Below, one piece after another: positions 1-10,386 of a DNA stretch of 63,763 nucleotides. Every line of letters starts with the position of its first letter. Position 1 is the stretch's first letter. Source of the DNA: Spirogloea muscicola (lineage: Eukaryota; Streptophyta; Zygnematophyceae; Spirogloeales; Spirogloeaceae); assembly GCA_009602725.1 (NCBI GenBank), contig WELB01000003.1:1014784-1078546 (forward strand), in the 5' to 3' direction. A program made the position numbers and the translations under genes. The notes beneath the pieces were generated by a model. The model searched no databases. It had not been told where the DNA came from and saw nothing but the letters and a program-made list of their open reading frames with translations.

Positions 1-50
1 CCGCCGCAGCCCGCTGAGGCGCCGCCGCCGCCGCCGCCGGGCTGTCGCAG

Positions 51-2650
51 GAACAACGAGTGCCCCGCCTGCCGCGCGCACTGCGCGAGCCGGCGGTCGC
101 TGCGCGACGACCCCAACTTCGACGCCCTCGTCGCCGCGCTCTACCCGGACGTCGACCAGTACGAGGAGGAGGTGCGTGACGGTGCCGCCTAGCCTTAGCT
201 GTAGTCAACTTACTGTGAAGTTACCATAAGGTTACTGTTTAGGAAAGCCACTGAAGCCCCAACCTCAAGTTCCTCACTGTGCCACTATGCCAAGCTCACT
301 AACTTGGCATAGTGGCATAATAAGGAACACTGAACTAATACTCTTATCCCGGCCCTGACCCTCGCACTAATTGTACCCAAAAAGCTCATCAGCTCCGAAC
401 ATCCTCCAGGAGTGAAACCCACATTGTGAATCTCTCAAGGCGGGCTGCGGTTGCCGCCGCGGCCAGCAGCGTGTCCAGCAGCGGCTGGGAATGGCCGCTA
501 GTCATGGCCGCCTGTCCTCGCCGCCGGGGCTGTGCTGAGCTCTTGTCTAGCGGAGCCTGCAGCCTCTGCTCTGCTGCTGCCGTTGTGCCCGACACCCAGC
601 GCTGAGCCCGCCGCGGAGGGGCTGCCGCAGGAGACGGCCCTGCTCGACCACGAGAGCCAGCGCAACAAGGAGGTGCGCTGGCCACACACCTTCCAGCAAG
701 GAGCGCCTCTCTACTCCTTGACGTCAGAGCGCCAGCGCGTTCCCACATGATGGTGCCCTCGCTGCCGGTCGCCACCAATCTCTGCTGTTGTTGGCCGGGC
801 TGCCACCGCAGATCCAGGACCACATTGCGCAGACGTACGAGCGGCAGGCCCAGGCCCTGCAGCGCCGCCGGCACTCTGGCACACCCCAGCGTGGCGGCAG
901 CCACAGAGGTGCGGCCAGGGTGATCGCAAGCCTCCAAATGCCTGCTGTCAGACCGCGAGGCAGCCTACTGATGTGCAGGGTGACAGGCTACAAGAACCTT
1001 CCAGGCTGTTCCTGTTGGCGCTGTTGTTTGTAGTCATTAGCTGTAGTGAGCATCAGCATGGCGAGTGCAAGGTTTGGGGTTTACACTGTCCATGGTCTCT
1101 CATTCTGGACTCAGGGGTTCGAGTCGGGATGAGGGTGTAGCTTGGCCTTGGTCTTCAAAGCCTTGCAGCAAGGCTCTGATTGCATGGCACGATGGACTGG
1201 TCGACAGTGGCTGAGGGCTGGCCCGACTGTGGCGCTGCAGCAGGACGAGGCCGGGGGCTGAGCAGGAGTCCTGGTGGATTCGGCGGCGCAGCGCCAAGGG
1301 TGCTGCAGCGCCAGCTGCTGCGCGCCGAAAACGACGCTGCTTACTCCTCCAATTCCGATGGAGAGAGCGAGGGCGACGCTGTCCAGGAGGTGCCGCCAAC
1401 GAGCACTGATGCGGACGTCCATTCATACACGTATATCCTTGTAATGCTTCGGGGTACATGACATTTGTATATCTGATGCAGTAACTTAATCAGTTCTGCG
1501 CCAGTGCGCTCTGAAAGTGGGTGCAGGAGAGCAAAGGCGAGCAGGATGACAGCCACATTGCAATTGGCGAGGCCTTCCCCAGCACTGACGGTGGCCAAAC
1601 GAAGGAGGCGGTCACCTTCGAGATCGAGTCCAGCCGCATTGCATATCTGAGGGGCCGACTTGCATCAACGTGCTCGGCCGCGCTGTTTGACGCACTCGTC
1701 GCGGCTGGCCGCGAGAGCGCAGCCAATGTGAGTGCTTGGAGCTCCTGCAGCAACGCAGCCTCATGCCTTTTCTTAACACATTCAACCATGGCTGTGTGGA
1801 TCTGCTGCTCAGTGTCAGTGCTTCTGACCTGGTTCGTCAAAGTATGGTCTTGAATCCTCACCACCTGGCGGTTGTCATGCTCCTCGCAAGATGGAAGTTC
1901 ACTTCAGCGTGCACCCTGCGGAACAGGCCACCACCAGTGGCAGCAGCAGTGGTGGCCTGCAGGCTTTGGAGCGTCCGAACCTCTGCTGTGTGCCCAGCAT
2001 CACCATTGGCCAACTCTGCAAAGTCAGCCTCTCAGCGGTCAACTTTGTGGATTATGATGCAGCTTGAGGTTCTCAATAGCCCCATAATTAGAGCATAGCC
2101 GTGATTGTCTAAGTCAGCCAGTGCATTGTTTCTGCCGGCCATCATGCAGTTCCTCAAGAGCCGCCTGACCTTGCCGCCCTACACCGAGGTGGAGCTCCTG
2201 GTGGAGGGGCCGGGGCAAGGCCTGCCGGGCAGCGGTGACGGTCGCGCCAGCGGCAGCAGCCCTGCCCTGCTGGTGCTGGCGTCCAGCCTCTCGCTCGGCG
2301 GCATGCTCGCGACACACTGGGATCGCCCGACGGACCCGGTGAGCTCGGCTGGCTCGGCTCGCCCACACCACTGACAAGGTCCACCGTCGCGGCCACTTTA
2401 TATCAATTAGGGGTCAGTGTTTAGGGTCAAGTTTAGATCAAAGACCATCTTGCAAATGGCGCTGTTGCTTGGTGTTGCACAGAACAGCTAAGGCAATGGC
2501 AATGACGCACAGGTGTAATCGTGTCAGGGCGGCACACAAAGTTGGCTGTGTAGATGCTTTATTGAGCCGAGCAGGAGGTTGCTTGAGCCATCTGATTGTG
2601 GTCTTCTTGTACAATACCAGGTGCTTCTCTTCCGCTTGAAGCCAGGTTGA
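51..2650 (+). CDS. RING1: RING1-type E3 ubiquitin ligase (Polycomb PRC1), 5' partial
   Basis: Catalytic-core subunit family of Polycomb repressive complex 1, which monoubiquitinates histone H2A in the nucleus. The window opens in the intron before an exon coding for the last RING cysteine pair ([19 protein letters not shown]) and the conserved tail [19 protein letters not shown]. Exons that join in phase: 51-171, 631-672, 812-908, 1241-1389, 1527-1727, 1891-2022, 2150-2338, 2621-2650. The 812 exon carries [20 protein letters not shown], typical just after the RING. The 1241 exon holds an RGRG stretch and an acidic Ser-rich linker. Exons 1891-2650 form the RAWUL domain: [10 protein letters not shown] joined to [20 protein letters not shown], ending VLLFRLKPG and TGA at 2648. 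The RING start, with the first zinc ligands, lies outside the window. Plant RING1A/B are the closest architecture I know. The linker exons 1241-1727 are less certain than the two ends. Confidence 0.88.
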
Positions 2651-3821
2651 CATGGCATCCCATACCGAGACATCTATGAGCTCAGCCAGGAGCCCCACTT
2701 GCAAGAAAGGTGCTGCAGGCGTGGGGTGCCTCCAAAGGGGAGCTTGTGCCAAGAATATGAATTCTTGACGTACATGCCACCACAGCCTGCACAGCCTGCA
2801 CCCAGGTTTCAAGGAGGCGATGGCAACGCCACCAAGACCGTGAGCGCATGCTATAGACGCTGCACAGCTTCAGCACACTTGTGCAGGTCTCAACAGCTTC
2901 GCAGTCGGTGCCTTGTCTCCATCAGCTACTCCTGCAAGCAGTGGAGGAGCTCACCGTGCGCCTGTTGGTGCTCGGTAGTAGCAGCCCCAGGGCAATCTCC
3001 TCAGCTGGCCCCTCGTGTGCCCTCAGCACTGTGGCTGTGCCCTTTCAACCACACGGTGGAGCCCAATCTCACACTCAGCATCATATCCACAGACTCTATC
3101 GAGTCGGGAGTGCTTAAATGGCCAGCACATAATAGAGGGCAGAGAGTAGCCTTTGTAGGGACAGGGATCGCAACCTCAACTGTCCATGGCATGTCAAAAC
3201 ATGTCTTATCTGGCGATCCTCCTCATTGGGCTGTCTATCGAATGACAAGCACAGCCTTGGCATTGATGTCCATGCTCGCCACCCGTTGTCCCACCACTGG
3301 GCAGGCTTCACTCAGTCCCCTCATTACAGCTGTGCAAAACCCAGAGCGAGGGCGTGGGCAAGGCTTCAGATCCCTCAAGCATAATCCACATTGCACCATC
3401 TCTGAGATGCCACCATGTGGAGCTGTACCAGGGGAGGGAAGTGGCTGGCATGCATCTTGTGGAGCCAGTAGTCATGCCCGAGTACACTGGTTACAGAATG
3501 GTCAAGACAAGCACCTATTCAGCTCCAGGGTACGTGTACAAAATGCTCATGCGTTTTGGGCCCACAGCTCACAGAGAGCCTTAAGCTCGACCGAGCACCT
3601 AGTCTATGATGGGTGTACAGACCTCCAGAGGAGGGCAAAGAGCAAAAAGCCCTCTTGCTGTATTACAGCAAGCCAGAGGGAATGTGCAGGCACTAAGCAG
3701 CTATGGGCTGCACTCTGGCATCTGCCAGTCCTGTAGCACCCCGGAGGGGGGCGGAGAGGAGGGGCTGTGCTAGTGGAAAGATCGCTCGCCATGCTGGGGA
3801 CTTCGCAATATCGGTTCAGGA
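2651..3821. other. Convergent intergenic/3' UTR stretch, no confident gene
   Basis: Lies between the RING1 stop codon and the transferrin stop codon, which face each other. Several plus-strand open stretches exist, including one without stops from about 2651 to 3736. It contains a segment ending NATKT just before a GTGAGC donor-like site at 2839. No recognised domain appears and the reading frame has no convincing start. It may be 3' UTR, an alternative RING1 tail or chance. Confidence 0.5.
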
Positions 3822-6664
3822 CTAGAGGGCCATCAAGGTGGCAGCAATAAGAGCAGTGAAGGCGACGACCATGCTTACGGCCATGCCAGCTGCTGAGCTA
3901 GGGGGCGGCCCAGCCGTGACTGGCGTCGAGTCAAGCGTTCTGATCTTCACAATGGCATCGTACAGGGAGCCAATGTAACTGATGGCATTGGTGCCATTGG
4001 GTATGCGCTCCGTGCCCGTTGCGTCCGGGCTGAAAATGTATCCGGCCGTGTTCTTCCCCGACCAAAGCAGAGCCTTGGCTTCGGTATTGGTGTTCAACTT
4101 GTCCATGACATCGAGGAACTCGTTGATCTCGTCCTCCGCCGCGTTTGGAGCCACCATGAGGGCATGGGCAACCACGCCGCCAAGGTTGCAGGTTGAATAT
4201 GCAGTGACGTCGGCACAGCCGCCCTGGAAGCCAGCAGAATGCTCAAATTGTCAACCCCAGAGAGGCTATGCTATGTCACTGAGCATTGGGTAACAGGTAG
4301 TGGCGCCTGTCAGCCACCTACAGTCCCCTTCATTTGCCATTGCCGATGCATTGTCGAGCATGAAATGCCTACTTACGGTGGGGCAGACAAGTTTGTATTT
4401 GTCAGCCGTTTCGAGGTTGGTCCAGCTAAGGTCAGCCTGAGGCCCGCCCTTGGAATAGTCGATGGGTATTGTGTGCTTGGTGAAGGACACGTGCTTTGAC
4501 CCGCCCTCGACCATGCACCGGAAGGACCCGTCATAGTCGTAGAACTTGAATTGTTCAGAGTGAAGAGATCAGAGTCAGGACGGGCAGCCAACAATTGTGT
4601 TGCAATGGTCTCATTGGTGGACATAGCACAATCACCCACTTGGGATCCAAGAATTGAAGGGTCCATGGACCACACCACGACAAGCAGAGGGGGATAACAG
4701 CAACGTTCCCTGCCTGCTGTATATGTGTATCAGAAGACCACCTCACCGTGTCTGTGCTGTCGCAGTTCTGCTTCACGGTGCAGCCTGAGCAGACTTCCAC
4801 AAATGAGTCACCAGCTTTGTAGACGTCTTCCACTGCTGCACAGGATGTTGCAAAAAAAGCCTCCACTGACTGGATGTCAACCTCCTCGCTGCCGTTGCTG
4901 CAGAGATAGCCACCGCCCTGGTGATATTAGCCCTGGCCATACCAATCAAGTGCAGACTGCTGCAGTGGTGATCACTGAGCTCAACGTGGATATCTGCAAT
5001 CAATGGATGCCAAAGGCTCTGTGCTCCACCAAAGGCCGTGCCAATGATATTCTCCAAAAGCAGTACTCGTGGTGGAGAAGCCATGCTCAGCAAGGAGACA
5101 GCCACTACAGGGATGGTGAGGACGTACTTATTGACTATTGGCATAATTGGGGGGTTGCCGCCAGTCATGTAGCTGACTGGCAGATACCAGCCAGAAGCTC
5201 GGTGGTAGCCAGTGTGGCATGAACTCCAGCCCTTGAGGTCTGCAAGCGTCATGTCCGACCTGTGGAGTGACGAAAATCAGAATGTTGCGTCGGAGGGCCT
5301 CTGATTTAAGCAGCCAGTCAAATTAAGACCTTGCGCTGCGGGAAGAGTGACAGAAATGTACAGATCAGCACCATAGAAGGGTTCACAAAGAAGTAAGCCT
5401 GAGGTTGATCGTCAAGCACCGACACCACACATGCAGCAGCTATACAAGACCAATCAGGGGCACTCTAAGTCCACTTGGACTAGCTCGCAAACGGCCTGGG
5501 TTGGCTCACAGGCTTAGCTTAACAGCTCCTTCCGTCTCAAGCAAGCAAGTGATTACAGTCTGCTCCTTAGAAGCTGAAGCTCTGCGCTATTGGTCAATGA
5601 TGGAGAAGAGCTGGCCTACTTGCACTCGTCGGCATGGACGATGGCAACGCCGAAGTAAAGCACGCCATTGCCCGGGAGCTTCTCTTTCAGAATGGGGATC
5701 ATTCCAAAATCTTCATAGGCGTCAAAGATCTCTCCCCCATCCAAAATAGTGTACTCGGCATCCCCATTGCCGACCTTCTGGATGCAATCATCGTCACCAT
5801 CACCCTGAACACTGCACTCATAAGGCAACTTCTGCAATCAGTCCAAAAGCTTGCGCCTGCAAGCGAGACAATAAGAGGGTCTTGATTTAGAGTCGCCAGA
5901 CAGACAAGCCACCTGTGCCCAGCTAAAGCTGGATCGTCAATATATTCTGCTTATCTTATTGTTCCTGAGGAAGTCGTACTGTTGCCTGATTCCCAACCAA
6001 TATTCACAGTCGTGACTGCATTTAGTATTCAAACACATGTTGCAACGTCTGGTGGACGCGGCAGCAGCCCTTGAGGATCGTACCAGCTCCAGGTGTGCTC
6101 GGTGTCGTTGTCGAGCGACTGCAGAATCTTTGTCATCTGGAGGCAGGTCGCGAATTCCTGCTGGGAGGCGATGCAGAAGCGGCGGTCTGCAGGGCGAAGG
6201 ACAAACCAGATTTCTCAATAGCCGTCTGCAGCTGCAGATTAACAGAAGAACGAAGGAGCTGGCGCGACAACGATGGCTGCTGCATTGCAGGAAGACAACA
6301 CTCCACAAGCGGTATGCGAGCCGCCACCATGCACTTGTGATCGATCGCACAGCTTCATCAGAAGCAAAGGACGCAATGCAAAGCTTCACGCGACCTGTCC
6401 CGACGCTGTCTACGACTGAACACGTACTCATCATTCGTGCGGCTATCAGATGTCAGACTCCATCGACGGTGCAACGGAGCTCGGCCAGCAGACGCGCAGG
6501 AGAAAGGCGGGCAACGCAGGCGGCTCACGCTCGTTGGTGCCGGGGGCGTCGCCGTCGTCCTCGGCGCGGGCGCCGGCCAGCAGCAGCGCGGCGACGAGCG
6601 CCAGGCCGACGGGGGGGCCAAATTTCCATAGTGTAGCGGCGGCGGGCGCGCGGCGGGCGGCCAT
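3822..6664 (-). CDS. Single-lobe transferrin with signal peptide and C-terminal GPI/membrane-anchor signal
   Basis: Predicted extracellular iron(III)-binding protein of the transferrin family, as in algal iron-acquisition transferrins. Exons on the minus strand: 6664-6529, 6186-6084, 5831-5620, 5259-5128 (or 5127), 4917-4747, 4544-4377, 4223-3822, about 440 residues. Exon 1 codes for a signal peptide (MAARRAPAAATLWKFG, then a hydrophobic stretch to LAGARA). The iron and carbonate ligands of a transferrin lobe are all visible: Asp in TILDGGEIFDAY, Tyr in VLYFGVAIV, Thr/Arg in SCHTGYHRASGW, Tyr in FYDYDGSFRCM and His in HVSFTKHTIP. The last exon continues GGCADVTAYSTCNLGGVVAHA and ends in a Pro/Ser spacer plus a hydrophobic tail (AVSMVVAFTALIAATLMAL), typical of a GPI signal or single membrane anchor. 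Only one lobe is present. Two exon joins (6084/5831 and 5128/4917) are one base short under strict GT-AG rules. Confidence 0.86.
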
Positions 6665-6897
6665 GGCGGCGGCNCCGGAGGCCGCCACGGGCCGGGGGCA
6701 AGCCGGCTCGGCCGCGCCACGCCGTCCGATCGGCATCCGACGGCTCCTGGGCCCGCCGAGCCCGGGGCACGTGGAGCCGCCGGATGCTGATCGGACGGTG
6801 AGTCGAGGCTGCGGCCCGGCGAGGCAGCAACGCCCCCGGGCGCCCCCTGCGCCGCCTGCTGCCTCCCCCTTAGGCGCTCAGGATGAGTACGCACTGC

Positions 6898-7160
6898 TTA
6901 ATTGTATAAGAGATTTAGTGTACAGTTTAGCGCCATTGGTCACGAAAGAATGTGCTCGCCCATAGAACAGAGGGGCTGGCAGAAGCCAGCCAAAAAAAAC
7001 AATGGACAAAAATGAAAGAGCCACAACAGGTGCCGAAAAGAAGGGAAACACACAATTTAGCGCCATTGGTTACGGGTGCAGGAAAATTCGTGTATTTGAA
7101 ACAAACGAAGGCCAAATGGCCAAGTACAAAGGCAAGCACATCTAAGACCTATATAACCTG
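6898..7160. repeat. Dispersed repeats (families A and B), upstream of the transferrin gene
   Basis: Contains two copies of a TTTAGCGCCATTGGT motif (about 6926 and 7057). A family A segment has CTCGCCCATAG, GGGGCTGGC and GCCAGCC followed by an A-run and ATGGACAA (about 6952-7050). A family B segment in reverse orientation (about 7078-7150) matches GTTTGTTTCAAATACACGAA and AGATGTGCTTGCCTTTGTAC seen again at 62300-63560. The layout suggests fragments of one mobile-element family. No coding capacity was seen. Confidence 0.6.
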
Positions 7161-7390
7161 CGGGTGCAGGGGGCTTGACGTGCAGCACCTGCGCACGGGG
7201 CAAAAGACTGATGCTGTTGGTTTCCGAGTACAGTCCAACCAACCCTGTCTCAGGTTATCCTCCACTAGCTCGTACCCTCTATAACGTCATCAAATTCTGG
7301 CAGACCGAGTCGGTTTGCCAGCATAAGGATTATAGCCTCCTATACTTCCATACTTTGTACATGTTTCTCAACATATAAGGTTATACCTAT

Positions 7391-7500
7391 GGACGGACCG
7401 TGCAGACGGACCGTGCGGGGGACCGTGCGACGGCGTGCGACTGACGGACCGTGCGACGGACCGTGCAACGGCCCGTGCGACGGACCGTGCGGCCTGTACC
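7391..7500. repeat. GACGGACCGTGC minisatellite
   Basis: About nine imperfect copies of a 10-14 bp unit close to GACGGACCGTGC follow one another, with small variants such as ACGGCCCGTGC. It sits just left of the TIR element starting at 7554. No gene is seen here. Confidence 0.8.
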
Positions 7501-7738
7501 GTTCGTTATATGTCTATCGTTATACAAACCTCCCCAACCGACCGTAGAACCTTAGGGCCGGGTTACACCGGGGCGGTCGGCCAGAAGCGTTGTGACCGCC
7601 GGGTCAAGGCGGTGTCACTGCCACGGAGGCCGAGGCCGCCTGCCCGTGCCGATGCGTATTTGACTTTCCGTGTATTTGGAGGGGGTTGGTGCCAGCTGTC
7701 CCTTCTCGGGCGGGGCCGGGGTGGGGGGGTGGGGTGGT

Positions 7739-7776
7739 CGGAATCCAGACCACCTCGGGAGGTGGTCTGGATTCCG
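7739..7776. repeat. Perfect hairpin, 17-bp arms, 4-base loop
   Basis: GGAATCCAGACCACCT at 7740-7755 is followed by a four-base loop and its exact reverse complement at 7760-7775, with one further pairing base on each side. It lies inside the TIR element. Confidence 0.85.
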
Positions 7777-7810
7777 GCCGCCAGCGTGGCAAACGCGCGC
7801 GTTTCTTCCT

Positions 7811-8110
7811 TCAACGCGCCCGAAAGGCGTCCTGGTCAGCGTCCGCTGTGGCGCCTCCGTGGCGTGCGACCACGACCGGGCTGTCCCCCTTGATGACCTC
7901 CAAATCTTCAGTGTTATGCTCCTTCCACTTTACTGCCTGCTGTGTGTAGCCCCTCTTTTTGTCAACAAATACTAGGCCATCTATTGCATAAGATCTCTTT
8001 AAGGTCCTATACATGCAGCTCAGATCTTCCAGCGTTACACCGGCGACGGTCATTTCATTCAACGCGCGACACGTACCCTCGGCGCGGCCGACCGCCCCGG
8101 TGTAACCCGG
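7811..8110 (-). pseudogene. Fragment of mRNA-capping-type nucleotidyltransferase
   Basis: A minus-strand open frame without stops, ending at 7811, includes LKRSYAIDGLVFVDKKRGY and then AVKWKEHNTEDLEV. The DGLVF block followed about 15 residues later by KWK..NT.D matches motifs IV and V of the covalent nucleotidyltransferase fold, in the arrangement of mRNA guanylyltransferases, including those of giant DNA viruses of protists. Motif I with the catalytic KxDG lysine is absent and the frame upstream runs into the terminal repeat, so this cannot be a working enzyme. It may come from an algal giant virus, a virus insertion, or the host's own capping enzyme. It could be a short expressed fragment, but I treat it as a remnant. 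Confidence 0.5.
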
Positions 8111-8114
8111 CCCT

Positions 8115-10386
8115 TGGACAGGGTTGACTGTACTAACATAGGGCCCTCCCTTCTCAAGCATTTGGGCCTTTCTCATAGTTTTTGAGGTCGTGTTCACTAT
8201 GTGCGGGACTGCTTTCCTCCATACAGCTGTGGAAGAAAGAAAGAGCTCGCCCATAGGAAAGAGGGGCTGGCTTTGCCAGCCCAAAAAGAATGGACAATGT
8301 CCAAAGGCAAAGAAAGAGGTGCCGAAAAAGGACTACACTACCAAGCACAACAATGCACTAGGGAAGCTCAGTACCCGCGAGTGAGCAGAAGAGACTACTT
8401 TCCTAAATTTGATGGAAGTGCTGTTTGTTTAGTTACTTCTGAGCAGGCACCTTTGATGGTCGGCACCATTCACCGTCTCCAATTTCTTGTTCATACTTTT
8501 GTGGGCTGGCGTGCTGTGTCCCGCCGCCAAGGGCAGCAGAGCGAGCGGCCCGGCTTCAATACCGTCGGGTTGCTTGCTCAAGTGCACATGATGCGCCTTG
8601 CCATTTCCCTGCAGTTGGTAATGTACGTCATCAGGAATGCTTGCCGATGTACTTGGCCACTTTGGCCTTCAAGTTTTCAATACACGCAAGCTTTTTTTGA
8701 AAGAGCTTACCACTTTTTCTTGCAGCCATCGCTTTTATTCTGGAAGAGCAAGGAAAAGTACGGACCTCGTCTTTTCTTAGGACCTTGTCAATCTCTTTCT
8801 AGCGTCACTGACAGCCGACCCTTATTTCCGGAAGATGGTGTGCATGATCTTCATGGCCCCTGCCTCAGACGCTACATTGCTTCATTCATCCTTGTTGGGC
8901 TGGCCTTTCACAGCCACTGTACACTGGAAGAGCTGTTGTTATATTTGTACTCTGCGCGAGACGGGGCCGGACAGCAAGCGAGCGCGATCGGTGGAGGGTA
9001 GGGCCGATCGCTGTGCTCGCCAGCGACGGCGCGCCTCGGCATGGTGGGCGAGGCGAGGACAAGGCGAAGGCCCCATCATCTCCGATGCCCGCTTCTTGGG
9101 TTGGACGAGACGAGTCTGTTGTGCAGAGGTGGTCCATTGAATCCTGCGCTTAGCATTGCGACCTGGGCCGCCACGGGGCTCACTCACATTCGACGACTCG
9201 CATTGCCTTGCAGCTGTCGCGGCTGCTGCCGGCAGTGTCGGTAGCGATGCTGCAGTGGCTGCCTCTGGCTGGACCTGCCAGCAGGAGGGCAGGTCCTGGG
9301 ATCACTGGCTGGCCGATCACACCTGGCTTTCGCACCAACTGTGCGCGTTCTACACAGCAGTTCCGCTCGATAAGGCCGAGCACTCCTTTGCTGGAGTCAT
9401 CTCACGCAGTTCTGCAGCCAGATGGGTCAGCAGCTTCATCTCATATCAGGCTCAATCTCAAAGTGGGTGGCTTAGGTAGTGGATCTGGTGCCATCACACG
9501 GCCATGCACGCAAGTATGTGGGCTATGAGATGACATGACCCATCACTGATTGGCTGGCTCAGGTACTGCTCAGCAGTTTTCAATCCACGACTCATACTGC
9601 TATTGATGTGCACAAACCAGCACGTAGACAATGATAAGGGTGGTGATATAACCAGCGGCTCTTGCTAGGTCACATATCCAGGCATCTGAATTGCAGCCCA
9701 ACAAAGTGGCTGTCAGGCTCTTGTCCAGCCACAGCCAGCTCACTATCCTCCTAACGCTGCCTTCTTGCAGTTGCTACTGCTTGACTACGCGCGTGACACA
9801 AGGAGCATTTGAGCATTAAGTAAACAGCACACGTTCGGAAGCCAACTGGAGCAGCTTGTTACAATGAGGTGTATGAAACACTTGGCACTCTGCTGATGCA
9901 GGATAACACGCGTTGCAGCATATAGGAAACCTAAGCGAAGGTCGCCAGGTGGAGGTCGCAGCACTCAGTAAGGGGCCATGGCAGCGGGACCAGCAACTCA
10001 TGTCCGACGGGCTTTACTGTGCACCATTGCGACATCGTTGGCACAGCCAAACCCCAGAGCAGCAGGAACTCTTACTAGCCACTCAAGGTTGACAGAGGAA
10101 GACTGGGCTAGCTGGACTTGACTGCTTCGACAAGCAATGCACAATTATGCAGAGATACAGCAGATCTGCAACCCACATCCTAAGGAACCAGAAGTATGCT
10201 AGCTGAACCTGTCCACTTGTAATGTCCACACCCACCACAGCACACACAATACCCCACTGTCAGCAAGAAAAGAATATGCGCTCGCCTGTGTAGCAGCGCC
10301 TCCACAAGAGCCAGGCCGAAATGAATAAGCTGCACGAGGAGATAACAAGCGTGCCCAGATCTGGGCGGGCATGGCGCCTTCCTTTT
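8115..10386. other. Accessory/intergenic stretch, no recognised gene
   Basis: Holds a family A repeat at about 8243-8345 and a family B-like segment at about 8640-8700. A plus-strand stretch from 8201 to 9001 is open throughout but reads through the repeats and shows no domain, so I regard it as chance. The 9120-9530 and 9800-10390 parts show only short unrecognised open frames. The 3' end of DNAJC2 begins at 10387. Confidence 0.5.

Larger units (their letters stand above)
7554..8114. mobile_element. 561-bp element with 29-bp perfect terminal inverted repeats
   Basis: The outer 29 bases at 7554-7582 (starting AGGGCCGGGTTACACCGGGG) recur as a perfect reverse complement at 8086-8114. Inside lie a 17-bp-arm hairpin (7739-7776) and, on the minus strand, an open frame with an mRNA-capping-type nucleotidyltransferase motif block. 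No clear target-site duplication is visible, since the flanks are CTT on the left and TGG on the right. It has the size and form of a non-autonomous DNA transposon that captured coding sequence. No transposase is encoded. Confidence 0.65.

Noticed and set aside
1106-1125. GGTTCGAGTC, tRNA B-box-like
   Set aside because: No matching A box, acceptor stem or anticodon arm at the right distance; a similar match at 22070 fails in the same way.
2699-3736. 345-residue plus-strand open stretch after RING1
   Set aside because: No convincing start or domain; it follows the RING1 stop in the same frame and is more likely 3' UTR.
4555-4740. Continuation of transferrin exon 5 as coding sequence
   Set aside because: Treating 4545-4746 as an intron restores phase and joins DSTDT directly to FYDYDGSFRC, as expected for the family.
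6398-6434. An alternative transferrin first exon running to 6446
   Set aside because: A better GTGAGC donor at 6528 joins exon 1 in phase to the RFCIAS exon at 6186.
8201-9001. 266-residue plus-strand open frame
   Set aside because: It reads through dispersed repeats, lacks any domain, and its composition resembles translated noncoding DNA.
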